DNA from: Chryseobacterium indologenes
GTDB taxonomy: Bacteria; Bacteroidota; Bacteroidia; Flavobacteriales; Weeksellaceae
Direction of reading: 5' to 3'
DNA length: 64,000 nt
Assembly: GCF_001295265.1 (NCBI RefSeq)
Contig: NZ_LJOD01000010.1
Location: forward strand, 1-64,000
Below the pieces are notes generated by a model. The model ran no database searches. It was not told the origin of the DNA and worked only from the letters and a program-made list of their open reading frames with translations. Below are positions 52,741-61,117 of the stretch, piece after piece. The translations under genes were made by a program, and so were the position numbers. Positions within the stretch are counted from its first letter, which is position 1; each line of letters opens with the position of its first letter.

Positions 52741-54252
52741 TCATAACTGCGGGCCCTCTGTTTCTGTGATATTGCTGTTATCGATAAGACTTGGCGGAAG
52801 ATCTTTTTTGTTTTTAATTCCCAGTGATTTCAGCTTTTGCGTTTGAATGATAAGATTATCATTTCCGGTGTGAAGCTGTTTGTAAGCGTCATTATAAACA
52901 TTTTTGGCCTGATCCAGATTCCTGCCTACTTTTTCAAGATTTTCCACAAAACCTACAAATTTATCGTAGAGTTTTGCTCCCCGCTCAGCAATTTCCATTG
53001 AGTTTCTGTTCTGATATTCGCGTTTCCAGAGATCAGCAATAAGTTTGAGGGAAGTGATCATGTTACTTGGATTCAGCAGTAGAATTCTTCTTTCATATGC
53101 ATAATTCCACAGATTCTGATCGGCCTGCATGGCTGCAATATAAGCCGGCTCACTGGGAATAAACATCATGACGAAATCCAGAGATTTTCCATAATCATCA
53201 TAAGCTTTCTGGCTCAGTTGAGTAATGTGGTTTTTAATGGAAGCAAGATGCTGGCTCAGTTTAATAGAATAAATATCGGGATCGTTTTCATCCACAAGAT
53301 CTGTGAAAGCAGTCAGAGAAACCTTAGAGTCAATAATTACATTTCTTTCGTCCGGATATTTTACAACAGCATCAGGCCGCATTTTCTTACCGGAAAACTC
53401 AGAGAATATGGCGTTATTGTCCTCGTCACGCAGCTCATGTTCCAGAAAATATTCTCTTCCTTTTACCAGTCCTGATTTTTCGAGGATACTTTCCAGAATC
53501 ATTTCACCCCAGTTTCCCTGGGTTTTACTTTCGCCTTTCAAAGCACGGGTTAATTTTTTGGCATCTTCAGAGATCTGCTGGTTAAGCTCTGCGAGCTCTT
53601 TTACTTTTTCAGCCAGAGAGAAGCGTTCTTTATTTTCTTTTTCATAGGCTTCATTGACTTTGTTTTTTAAATCCGCTATTTTTTCCTGAAAAGGTTCAAG
53701 AATATTTTTTAAATTATTTTGATTCAGTGTTGTGAATTTTTCTGTCTTTTCTTCTAAAATTTTATTGGCCAGATTTTCAAACTGTAGTTTAGATTCTTCC
53801 TGGATTTTTGTAATCTCTGCTTTCTGGGTTTCCAATGAGTGCTGAAGGCTTTCATTTTTCGCTGTTAGCTCAGCATTTTTAGCAAAAATATTCTGCTTTT
53901 CAGTAGCCAGCATTTCTATATGAGATGTTTGTCTGGTATTAAGCTGTTTTAGCTCCAGGAACTGTGCGTTCAGTGAAGTGTGTTCTGCTGATAATCTGGC
54001 AAATTCATTTTTCAGATCATTCAGAAGATCCTGATTGAGCAGATGCTGTTCTTTTTCTTTAGCATTTTCTTCGTTAAGCTCTCTGATCTTCTGAACTGCA
54101 TTCGTAAGATCAGCAGTGCTTTTGATATATAAATTATTTAATTCATCATAGGAACTTCTCGAAACTGATGATGATTTCAGGGCAAAATATAAAATCAGGG
54201 CACCCAGAAGGCCGCCGGTCATACATCCGATAATTAAATAGGTCATCTCCAT
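52741..54252 (-). CDS. rmuC: RmuC-family DNA recombination protein
   Basis: A 503-residue protein: N-terminal TM anchor (about 4-22), a long coiled coil (about 30-220) and the RmuC nuclease-like domain (G-N-W-G-E-M-I-L-E near 252, R-P-D-A-V-V near 298, I-I-D-S-K-V-S near 313). RmuC limits inversions at short inverted repeats and restrains foreign DNA. An M-E-M start at 54252 was used; the second Met is two codons later. Monocistronic. Confidence 0.93.
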   Translation of the reverse strand: MEMTYLIIGCMTGGLLGALILYFALKSSSVSRSSYDELNNLYIKSTADLTNAVQKIRELNEENAKEKEQHLLNQDLLNDLKNEFARLSAEHTSLNAQFLELKQLNTRQTSHIEMLATEKQNIFAKNAELTAKNESLQHSLETQKAEITKIQEESKLQFENLANKILEEKTEKFTTLNQNNLKNILEPFQEKIADLKNKVNEAYEKENKERFSLAEKVKELAELNQQISEDAKKLTRALKGESKTQGNWGEMILESILEKSGLVKGREYFLEHELRDEDNNAIFSEFSGKKMRPDAVVKYPDERNVIIDSKVSLTAFTDLVDENDPDIYSIKLSQHLASIKNHITQLSQKAYDDYGKSLDFVMMFIPSEPAYIAAMQADQNLWNYAYERRILLLNPSNMITSLKLIADLWKREYQNRNSMEIAERGAKLYDKFVGFVENLEKVGRNLDQAKNVYNDAYKQLHTGNDNLIIQTQKLKSLGIKNKKDLPPSLIDNSNITETEGPQL

Positions 54253-54353
54253 TTTTCAAAAGTATGAAAAAAGGGTGGATGTTGGAGATGGATGTGCAGA
54301 GCTTTAAAACGGTTTTGTTTTGTTCATTCTTTGACAGGAATCTGTTAGGGAAA

Positions 54354-54384
54354 GTAAAAAAGCCATCTCATTCGGGATAGCTTT
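54354..54384 (-). terminator. Intrinsic terminator of the GG-leader peptide gene
   Basis: A 9-bp stem AAAGCCATC/GATAGCTTT with one G-T pair is followed by T's on the minus strand, 23 bp after the stop. Confidence 0.8.
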
Positions 54385-54406
54385 TGTATTGTTTTTTGAT
54401 AGATTT

Positions 54407-54652
54407 CTATGGGAAAAGAGGCAGTGGATCAACAGGCCCGATAGGCTCAAGAACCCTTGGCTTGCAATATCCGGTATTGACTTCACATCTTCCGTTGATG
54501 CATATGTAATCAGTCATGGTGGTTGATCCGTCAGGGCATCTGATCATAGCTTCACCGTGGCATCCACCGTTACATAATGCAGGGTATAAATATCCACCGG
54601 ATATTTCTTTCAGTTCTGTTCTCGAAAGTTTAGATAAATTCATTTTTTTCAT
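54407..54652 (-). CDS. Double-glycine leader, Cys-rich bacteriocin-like peptide
   Basis: An 81-residue precursor. The leader M-K-K-M-N-L-S-K-L-S-R-T-E-L-K-E-I-S-G-G is a textbook GG leader, as cut by C39-type peptidase ABC exporters; similar leaders are widespread in Chryseobacterium. The mature part (about 61 residues) has six Cys, including L-C-N-G-G-C, and a Pro-rich tail ending P-L-F-P. The ATG at 54652 was chosen because the leader starts there; a longer in-frame start would put a non-leader extension in front. No transporter or immunity gene is adjacent. Whether it is a bacteriocin, a signal or a modified peptide is open. Confidence 0.75.
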   Translation of the reverse strand: MKKMNLSKLSRTELKEISGGYLYPALCNGGCHGEAMIRCPDGSTTMTDYICINGRCEVNTGYCKPRVLEPIGPVDPLPLFP

Positions 54653-54805
54653 GGAATTATTTTTTTTGGTTATTTTGTATGATGTTGAAAATGAATCTCT
54701 AATATAGTGAAAATAAATCACATTAGTGTTATATAATTTGTTTTTTTGAATTTTTAAAAGAGCATAAAGGTGTTTTTTAATAAGAAATCCTCTGTTAGTT
54801 TATAC

Positions 54806-55957
54806 TTATTTTATTATTTCCTGTAATTCTGCTTCTAATTCCTGCTTTTCTTTTTCTGTGTAAAGTTTTGAATTCACCAAAGATGTCTTAAATTTTTCGA
54901 CTGTCTGAAGGTAATTCTGTTTTAATTGAATTTGAGCTTGTATGATGTATAAAAAGCCTTGTGAAAAATTGGGGTAAGAATCCATTAATATTTGCCAGGC
55001 CTGAATAGCTTTATCATATTGTTTTTCATTATAAAAATACCATCCCTTACCATTTAAGGCACCAATTGAAAAATTGAGTCTGATTCCGTAATGGGATAAT
55101 ATTTTTTGCTCAAGAGATTTTTTACTATTTAAGTCTTTTTGTTTATTGGAGGAATATTCTGCCTGAAGAGCAGACCATTCTTCAAATATGTCATAAAGTG
55201 CTGTATTTATTAATAAACCGGGTGTTGCGTTGTGATCAGCTGCTTTAAATCGATATCCTTTAATGTCTAAAAAAGGATTGGGGATATTCTTTTTTATGAC
55301 AGAATCCATCTTGGCAAAATCCTCCGGATAATCGTTACCAATTCCGAAACGATAATATTTTTTAGAATAATAGGAAAGGCTGTTCATTTTGCTGATGGAA
55401 TCCGTTAAGTCAATATTTTTCTGAAAGAAAAAAGGGCTCATAGCAATCACACCGTTCAAATCATTGACTCTTGAATTAAAAACAGAAGTTGTGAAATAGC
55501 CATATCTTGAATGGCCAATTAATATCCTGAACTTTGAAGCCTTGTAATCTTTTTCGGCAAGAGGGATAAGTTCCCCAAAAATGAATTTTTCATTTTCAAG
55601 CGCAAGACCGTTAGATTCAGAGGTTTTGTATTGTGTTTCATGATAACGGTAACGCTGTTCAGATTCCACGCTGATTATTACAGATGAAGGCATTTGTTCA
55701 GTACTCGTCAGATAATCAATGGTATTGATGATATAATTATGACTTCTTTTGTTTTGTCTGTCAAATACAATAATTAACGGGAAATTGTTTTTTATTCCGT
55801 TTTGCCACTCTACCGGAACTGTTATGGAAATTTTTTTTCCAAATCCAAGATTTTTTGAGTGAATGGTTGTGTCTTTTAGCTTTTTATATCTTTCATAGTT
55901 TTGTGCAAATAGAGTTGTGGTAAGTAAGATAAAAAACAAAGCAAATTTTTTTGACAT
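54806..55957 (-). CDS. Secreted alpha/beta-hydrolase, putative esterase
   Basis: A 383-residue protein with signal peptide (about 1-18, T-L-F-A-Q). Residues about 35-230 match an esterase-D-like alpha/beta hydrolase: P-L-I-I-V-F-D-R-Q, the nucleophile region I-L-I-G-H-S-R-Y-G (near 150) and a late His candidate in D-H-N-A-T-P-G. The last 130 residues are helical and TPR-like (W-Y-F-Y-N-E-K-Q-Y-D-K-A-I-Q-A-W). Such proteins hydrolyse esters, including ferric-siderophore esters in some members; the substrate is unknown here. Confidence 0.75.
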   Translation of the reverse strand: MSKKFALFFILLTTTLFAQNYERYKKLKDTTIHSKNLGFGKKISITVPVEWQNGIKNNFPLIIVFDRQNKRSHNYIINTIDYLTSTEQMPSSVIISVESEQRYRYHETQYKTSESNGLALENEKFIFGELIPLAEKDYKASKFRILIGHSRYGYFTTSVFNSRVNDLNGVIAMSPFFFQKNIDLTDSISKMNSLSYYSKKYYRFGIGNDYPEDFAKMDSVIKKNIPNPFLDIKGYRFKAADHNATPGLLINTALYDIFEEWSALQAEYSSNKQKDLNSKKSLEQKILSHYGIRLNFSIGALNGKGWYFYNEKQYDKAIQAWQILMDSYPNFSQGFLYIIQAQIQLKQNYLQTVEKFKTSLVNSKLYTEKEKQELEAELQEIIK

Positions 55958-56004
55958 CTCATTTTAATTTAAATATTAGATGAATTTCATGGTGTTTGAC
56001 TGGG

Positions 56005-56508
56005 TTACGGATTTTCCTTTGAAATTTCTTTATGATGCTTTAAATATAATGGCAGTGCGGCGGAACCATACCATGGGAAGATTTCATAGCTGAAAACGCC
56101 GGCCTGTACCGCGGGATCTGTTTTTACCCATTGTTCGGCTTCTTCCTTGGATTTTGTGTTGAAAATAAACATGCCGCGGTAGTTTTCTTTATTCTTTTCT
56201 AAAAAAGGACCTGCCACAATAATCTTTCCTTCATCAGCAAGCCTGGTGATATTTCCCATATGTCCCTTCATTAATTCCCCCATTTTGATTTTGTCTTCAA
56301 TTTTTGCTGTTCCGGTGGTCAGCATAACGATGATATAGCCTTTCATACCATACTGGTCTGCTCCCAGAGATTTTGCAAGCTCTGCGTTAAATGCTGGAGA
56401 GGCGGCAGGTTTTGCAGACTCTCCTTTTTTTCCATCCTGACCTTTAGTGTACATCACGCATGATGACATTAAAAAAGAAGTCAGAAATAATGTGAACATT
56501 TTTTTCAT
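56005..56508 (-). CDS. YciI-like lipoprotein
   Basis: A 167-residue lipoprotein (M-S-S-C, Cys about 17). After a Lys/Ala-rich linker it has a YciI-like ferredoxin-fold domain (about 55-150): I-I-V-M-L-T-T-G, H-M-G-N-I-T-R-L-A-D-E-G-K-I-I-V-A-G-P-F, and A-E-Q-W-V-K-T-D-P-A-V-Q-A-G-V-F near the end. The family's function is poorly known; a periplasmic location is unusual. It starts 16 bp after pncB on the same strand, so they may be co-transcribed. Confidence 0.8.
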   Translation of the reverse strand: MKKMFTLFLTSFLMSSCVMYTKGQDGKKGESAKPAASPAFNAELAKSLGADQYGMKGYIIVMLTTGTAKIEDKIKMGELMKGHMGNITRLADEGKIIVAGPFLEKNKENYRGMFIFNTKSKEEAEQWVKTDPAVQAGVFSYEIFPWYGSAALPLYLKHHKEISKENP

Positions 56509-56524
56509 GGGTTTTCTTTATTGA

Positions 56525-57703
56525 TTAATCTTTTATTCTCAAAAATTCTTTAGCCAGTTCAATCATTTTAGGATCCCCGGTATATTTTCCGTGCTCATCA
56601 GACAGTTTTACGGTAGGAATCCATTCCTGATTAGGAGCCTGAACACCAATCAGTTTCATAACGATGTTCATTGGTTTTAAGCCTACATCGTTGGTAAGGT
56701 TCGTTCCTATCCCGAAAGAGATTCCTATTTTTCCCCGGCAGTAGTTGGTGATTTCTGCAACCTTTTCAAGATTCAGGGCATCTGAAAAAATAATATATTT
56801 AAACATAGGATTGATGCCATTTTTCTGATAATGGGCAATGGTTTTATCCGCAAATTCCAAAGGATCACCGCTGTCGTGGCGTACCCCGTCAAACAGTTTC
56901 GCGAATTTTTTGTCAAACTGCTGAAAGAATACATCTGTGGTATAGGTATCTGATAACGCTACTCCAAGATCACCTCTATACACATCTACCCAATGCTCTA
57001 AAGCCAGTTCATTGGCCATTTTAAAGCCGTATTCTGCAGCATGGAACATAAACCATTCATGAGCATGGGTCCCGATGGGCTTAACTCCGTATTTCATCGC
57101 AAAATGAACATTTGAACTTCCTATAAATGTAGAGTCTTTTTTCTGGGTTAAAGCTTCCATAACCAGATTCTGCACTTTATAGGAATGTCTTCTTCTTGTC
57201 CCAAATTCAGCAAAGGTTACTCCAAGTTTCCCCAATGAATCTGCTTTCTCAATGGTTTTGGTCATCACTGCTTCGTTGGAATCTCTTTCCATATGGTTCA
57301 TCTCATAGTGAAGTTCGCTGATAAGTGCCAGCAAGGGAACTTCCCAAAGTATCGTTCTGTACCATAAACCTTCAACAGTTACACTAAGGTCGCTTCCTTC
57401 CTGATGGATCTTTACTTCAGACGGATCGTAATGATAACCTTCCAGAAAATCGAGATAGGGAAGATCAATATACGGGCAGGTCTTTGCCATGAATTTTTTT
57501 TCGTCTTTTGTCAGCTTCAATTCAGCCATTTTATTAACAGCTTCTTTCAGCGCTGCATCAAAGCCCGGTGGAAAATGATGTTTTCCTCTGTTGATGAATT
57601 CGTACTTTACTATAGAATTCGGGAACAACTTTACCACCGCATTCTGCATGGTTATTTTATAGAAATCGTTATCTAAGATTGAATTTAATCGTACGTCGTG
57701 CAT
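56525..57703 (-). CDS. pncB: Nicotinate phosphoribosyltransferase
   Basis: A 392-residue cytosolic NAD-salvage enzyme making nicotinate mononucleotide. It shows the N-terminal N-D-F-Y-K-I-T-M-Q motif (about 13-21), E-F-G-T-R-R-R-H-S (about 167-175, with an active-site His), V-R-H-D-S-G-D-P and F-G-I-G-T-N-L-T-N-D near the C-terminus. Full length. A minus-strand -7-like TATATTTG lies upstream (57723-57730). Confidence 0.96.
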   Translation of the reverse strand: MHDVRLNSILDNDFYKITMQNAVVKLFPNSIVKYEFINRGKHHFPPGFDAALKEAVNKMAELKLTKDEKKFMAKTCPYIDLPYLDFLEGYHYDPSEVKIHQEGSDLSVTVEGLWYRTILWEVPLLALISELHYEMNHMERDSNEAVMTKTIEKADSLGKLGVTFAEFGTRRRHSYKVQNLVMEALTQKKDSTFIGSSNVHFAMKYGVKPIGTHAHEWFMFHAAEYGFKMANELALEHWVDVYRGDLGVALSDTYTTDVFFQQFDKKFAKLFDGVRHDSGDPLEFADKTIAHYQKNGINPMFKYIIFSDALNLEKVAEITNYCRGKIGISFGIGTNLTNDVGLKPMNIVMKLIGVQAPNQEWIPTVKLSDEHGKYTGDPKMIELAKEFLRIKD

Positions 57704-57737
57704 AATATGTGTAATTTTAACGCAAATATAATCATTA

Positions 57738-57775
57738 AAAATAAAAATCGCCTAAATGTAAGACGATTTTTTTTA
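57738..57775 (-). terminator. Terminator of dps
   Basis: An A/T-flanked hairpin AAAATCG/CGATTTT with T's on both strands lies 22 bp after the dps stop; it overlaps the pncB promoter zone. Confidence 0.6.
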
Positions 57776-57796
57776 TTATTCAGATGGTTTTACAGG

Positions 57797-58273
57797 TTAC
57801 TTCCCTAAATAAGAGTTGTACATCCATACTTCTTTCTCCTGTTCTGTGATGTAATCGCTCATCTGAGAATTGGTTCCTTCATCTCCTGCTTTATCTGTAA
57901 TATCCAGAAGTTCTCTCTGAAGATCAATAACCACTTTGAATGAATTTAAGATAAGTTCAACGCTTTTTGCTGCATCAGATACTTCTTTGCTTTCTTTAAT
58001 AGTAGCCACTTTTAGGTAATCAGAATAATTGTGAGCCGGAGTAGCTCCCAAGGTAAGAATTCTTTCCGCAATCTCATCAATCTTTAATACCAGGCTGTTG
58101 TAAAGCTCCTCAAATTTTGGATGAAGGGTAAAAAACTGGTCACCTTTGATATTCCAGTGTGAACCTCGTGTATTCTGATAGAACACGGAATAATTGGCTA
58201 AAAGGATATTTAATTTTTCCGAAATGTTTTTACAGTCGGCTTCTTTCAGGCCGATAATGCTTGCATTTTTCAT
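57797..58273 (-). CDS. dps: Dps-family iron-storage / DNA-protection ferritin
   Basis: A 158-residue Dps of normal length. Ferroxidase-site residues lie in S-H-W-N-I-K-G (about 39-45) and L-H-P-K-F-E-E-L-Y, followed by D-E-I-A-E-R-I. Dps dodecamers oxidise and store iron and protect DNA. The ATG at 58273 was chosen because the family N-terminus starts there; an upstream in-frame start would add 62 non-family residues. A -7-like TAAATTTG (58294-58301, minus strand) precedes it. Confidence 0.94.
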   Translation of the reverse strand: MKNASIIGLKEADCKNISEKLNILLANYSVFYQNTRGSHWNIKGDQFFTLHPKFEELYNSLVLKIDEIAERILTLGATPAHNYSDYLKVATIKESKEVSDAAKSVELILNSFKVVIDLQRELLDITDKAGDEGTNSQMSDYITEQEKEVWMYNSYLGK

Positions 58274-58465
58274 ACGTTTATTTTTTATACTAACAAATTT
58301 AGAAAATATTGTGCCGAAAAGCCTGTATTGCCAATAGATGATAACTATAAGAAAATGTTTTAAAATAGTTTGGAGATATAGCCGAAAAAGAAAAAGAGCT
58401 ATGATAAACGAATAGTGAAATAAAACAATTTCTTCCTTATCCATCGGTTTACACTTCACGATGCT

Positions 58466-58473
58466 TATCTTTG
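58466..58473 (+). promoter_or_regulatory. Promoter -7 element of the GT-C gene
   Basis: TATCTTTG matches TAnnTTTG and is 22 bp before the ATG at 58496. Confidence 0.45.
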
Positions 58474-58495
58474 AAACTTTATATTGTATTTTATA

Positions 58496-60088
58496 ATGGA
58501 AGCATTCCGAAATATAGGATTACGCAGCTTTCTGCTGTCTTTCGCTGTTTTTTTCTCAGTCTGTTTACTGTATTATATCAGTTCGGTTCTGAAAACAGAC
58601 GGACATTATGTATATCTTCTGGATGATGCTTATATCCATCTTGCAATGGCGAAAAACTTTGCAGTGTATGAGGTTTGGGGAATGACCAGATATCAGTTTT
58701 CCTCTACCTCTTCATCACCTCTTTTTACCTATATGCTCAGTGTACTGATTAAGGTTTTTGGAAACAATGACCAGATTCCTTTATACTTTAATGTGATTTT
58801 CAGCATCGGGCTTCTTTATATTCTTTCAATATATTATGCTGATATTCTTAATGACGTAAAAAGAACTGTTTTAGCGGTACTCTTCACCGTATTTTTTATT
58901 GTTCTTCCGCTCCATCTTCTTTCGGGAATGGAACATGTTTTTCAGGTATTCCTTTTTGTGATTAATATTTTCTGCTTTTACAGGCGCGGCCAGAGCAGGG
59001 CTGCTGAATACGGTTTTTATCTCAGTCTTTTACTCATGGGACTGGTGCGTTTTGAAAGCATGTTTTATTTTGTGATTCTGGCAGTCATGTTTGCTGTGGT
59101 AAGAAAATGGAAAGAGGCAGCGCTGGTTTTAGTGTTGGGATTTATACCTATTGCTGCTTTCTGTATTTTCAATGAGCGGCAGGATGGTTATTTTTTTCCT
59201 AATTCTGTAGTGGTAAAAGGAACAAAATTAAGTTTTGATTCCAATATAATAGAGCAGTTGAAAGTTATTCTGCTGGATAATTTCCTGTTGAATATCAGTT
59301 TTTATAAAGTGGGTGTTTTTCCTGTTTTGCTTTGCCTTGTCTTTATTTACAGAGATTTCAGAACGAAAACCTTTAAAAAAATGCTTGAGGATAATTTTCT
59401 TCTGATTGTATTTTCGCTGCTTATGATAGGTCACTCTATGTTTGCTGATCTGAAAGGACTTTTCCGCTATGAAGCCTATATCCTTACAGGGTTCTGCATG
59501 ATCCTGATACCAAAGCTTAAAGGATTGTTCTTCAATTTAGCCCATTATATTAAAAAAGAAAGGGTAATCAGTGTACTCATTACGGCCAATATTATACTTC
59601 TTATATATAAAGGAAGTGTTGCACATAAAGTAATGAATAACGGAGGAAAGAATATTTATGAGCAGCAGGTGCAGTCTGCGAAATTTCTGCATCAGTTTTA
59701 TAATACCTCTAAAGTAGTTGCTAATGATATTGGCGCGGTAAGCTATTATACAGATATTCATTTGCTGGATATTGCAGGGCTGGGCTCTGTAGAAACCGTC
59801 CCTTTTAATGAAAACAGACGAAAGTTTGATAAGACGTTTAAAGATTTTCTTACCAGATATTGTATTGAACATCATTATGATCTTGCAATAGTATATGAAG
59901 GCTGGCTTCAGGGACAAGTTCCCCCGCACTGGAGAAAAGCGGCTGTCCTGAAGATAGGAGAAAAGGTAACTGTGGCAAGACAGGAAGTATCCGTCTATTC
60001 CATCAACGGAAAGAATCTGCAACAGCTGAAACAAAATATCAGAAAATTTAAGTGGAATAAAAACGTTACCGTCACAATCACCGATTAA
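58496..60088 (+). CDS. Polytopic GT-C-like glycosyltransferase or related membrane protein
   Basis: A 530-residue membrane protein with about ten predicted transmembrane helices. The first periplasmic loop begins with L-L-D-D-A-Y-I-H-L-A-M-A-K-N (about 35-48). A D-D or D-x motif at this site is the mark of GT-C glycosyltransferases that use lipid-linked sugar donors. The C-terminal 130 residues are soluble and carry N-D-I-G-A-V-S-Y-Y (about 405). Sugar and acceptor are unknown. The ATG at 58496 was chosen over a TTG at 58484. Confidence 0.65.
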   Translation: MEAFRNIGLRSFLLSFAVFFSVCLLYYISSVLKTDGHYVYLLDDAYIHLAMAKNFAVYEVWGMTRYQFSSTSSSPLFTYMLSVLIKVFGNNDQIPLYFNVIFSIGLLYILSIYYADILNDVKRTVLAVLFTVFFIVLPLHLLSGMEHVFQVFLFVINIFCFYRRGQSRAAEYGFYLSLLLMGLVRFESMFYFVILAVMFAVVRKWKEAALVLVLGFIPIAAFCIFNERQDGYFFPNSVVVKGTKLSFDSNIIEQLKVILLDNFLLNISFYKVGVFPVLLCLVFIYRDFRTKTFKKMLEDNFLLIVFSLLMIGHSMFADLKGLFRYEAYILTGFCMILIPKLKGLFFNLAHYIKKERVISVLITANIILLIYKGSVAHKVMNNGGKNIYEQQVQSAKFLHQFYNTSKVVANDIGAVSYYTDIHLLDIAGLGSVETVPFNENRRKFDKTFKDFLTRYCIEHHYDLAIVYEGWLQGQVPPHWRKAAVLKIGEKVTVARQEVSVYSINGKNLQQLKQNIRKFKWNKNVTVTITD

Positions 60089-60143
60089 ATGTAAGTGTCT
60101 GTTAATTAAATTTTAATAAAAAAGATTATTTGCAGATAACTAC

Positions 60144-60173
60144 TTGTTAATTAAAAAAAAATTATTATTTTTG
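60144..60173 (+). promoter_or_regulatory. Promoter of the rpsL operon
   Basis: TTG (60144-60146), 19 bp, then TATTTTTG (60166-60173), 24 bp before the rpsL ATG. This is the most consensus-like promoter in the window. Confidence 0.8.
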
Positions 60174-60197
60174 CACCCTAAAATAAAAAGCAATTAA

Positions 60198-60611
60198 ATG
60201 CCTACTATTCAACAATTAGTAAGAAAAGGAAGAGCCACGCTTGCCAAGAAGAGCAAATCGGCTGCCCTTGATTCTTGTCCACAAAGACGTGGTGTATGTA
60301 CGAGAGTATATACTACTACACCTAAGAAACCTAACTCTGCACTTAGAAAAGTAGCGAGGGTAAGACTTTCTAACGGTAAAGAAGTGAATGCCTATATCCC
60401 GGGCGAAGGACACAATCTTCAAGAGCACTCGATAGTATTGGTTAGAGGCGGAAGGGTGAAAGACCTACCGGGAGTACGTTACCACATCGTAAGAGGTGCA
60501 TTAGACACCGCTGGTGTAAATGGAAGAACTCAGAGAAGATCTAAGTACGGAGCGAAGAGACCTAAACCAGGACAAGCAGCTGCTGCTCCTGCAAAAGGAA
60601 AGAAAAAATAA
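60198..60611 (+). CDS. rpsL: 30S ribosomal protein S12
   Basis: A 137-residue S12, a decoding-centre protein. The conserved [11 protein letters not shown] loop and the [10 protein letters not shown] loop are both wild-type, with the Lys residues whose change gives streptomycin resistance. A Lys/Ala/Gly-rich tail is slightly extended. First gene of the operon. Confidence 0.98.
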   Translation: MPTIQQLVRKGRATLAKKSKSAALDSCPQRRGVCTRVYTTTPKKPNSALRKVARVRLSNGKEVNAYIPGEGHNLQEHSIVLVRGGRVKDLPGVRYHIVRGALDTAGVNGRTQRRSKYGAKRPKPGQAAAAPAKGKKK

Positions 60612-60634
60612 TCATTAAATAAGGTACAGAAACA

Positions 60635-61111
60635 ATGAGAAAGACAAAAGCGAAAAAAAGAGCGTTGTTACCAGATCCGAAATTTAATGATCAATTGGTA
60701 ACGAGATTCGTAAACAACTTAATGCTTGACGGTAAAAAGTCAATCGCATTCAAAATTTTCTATGATGCATTAGATATCGTAGAAACTAAAAAAGGAGATA
60801 ACGAAAAAACTGCACTTGAAATCTGGAAAGACGCATTAACAAATGTAATGCCTCACGTAGAAGTACGTTCCAGAAGAGTAGGTGGAGCTAACTTCCAGAT
60901 CCCTATGCCAATCAGAGCTGACAGAAAAATTTCTATGGCAATGAAATGGTTAATCAAGTATTCTAAAGCTAGAAATGATAAGTCTATGGCTTTGAAATTA
61001 GCTAACGAAGTTGTAGCTGCTTCAAGAGAAGAAGGTGCAGCTTTCAAAAAGAAATCTGATACTCACAAAATGGCGGAAGCTAACAAGGCTTTCTCACACT
61101 TCAAATTCTAA
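60635..61111 (+). CDS. rpsG: 30S ribosomal protein S7
   Basis: A 158-residue S7, which starts assembly of the 30S head and touches the E-site tRNA. It begins M-R-K-T-K-A-K-K-R and has the family stretch [16 protein letters not shown]. It lies 23 bp after rpsL and 6 bp before fusA. Confidence 0.98.
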   Translation: MRKTKAKKRALLPDPKFNDQLVTRFVNNLMLDGKKSIAFKIFYDALDIVETKKGDNEKTALEIWKDALTNVMPHVEVRSRRVGGANFQIPMPIRADRKISMAMKWLIKYSKARNDKSMALKLANEVVAASREEGAAFKKKSDTHKMAEANKAFSHFKF

Positions 61112-61117
61112 TCTGAA

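Noticed and set aside
58274..58459. 62-residue N-terminal extension of Dps
   Set aside because: The extension is hydrophobic and unlike Dps; the normal family start is the ATG at 58273, and a -7 box lies inside the extension.
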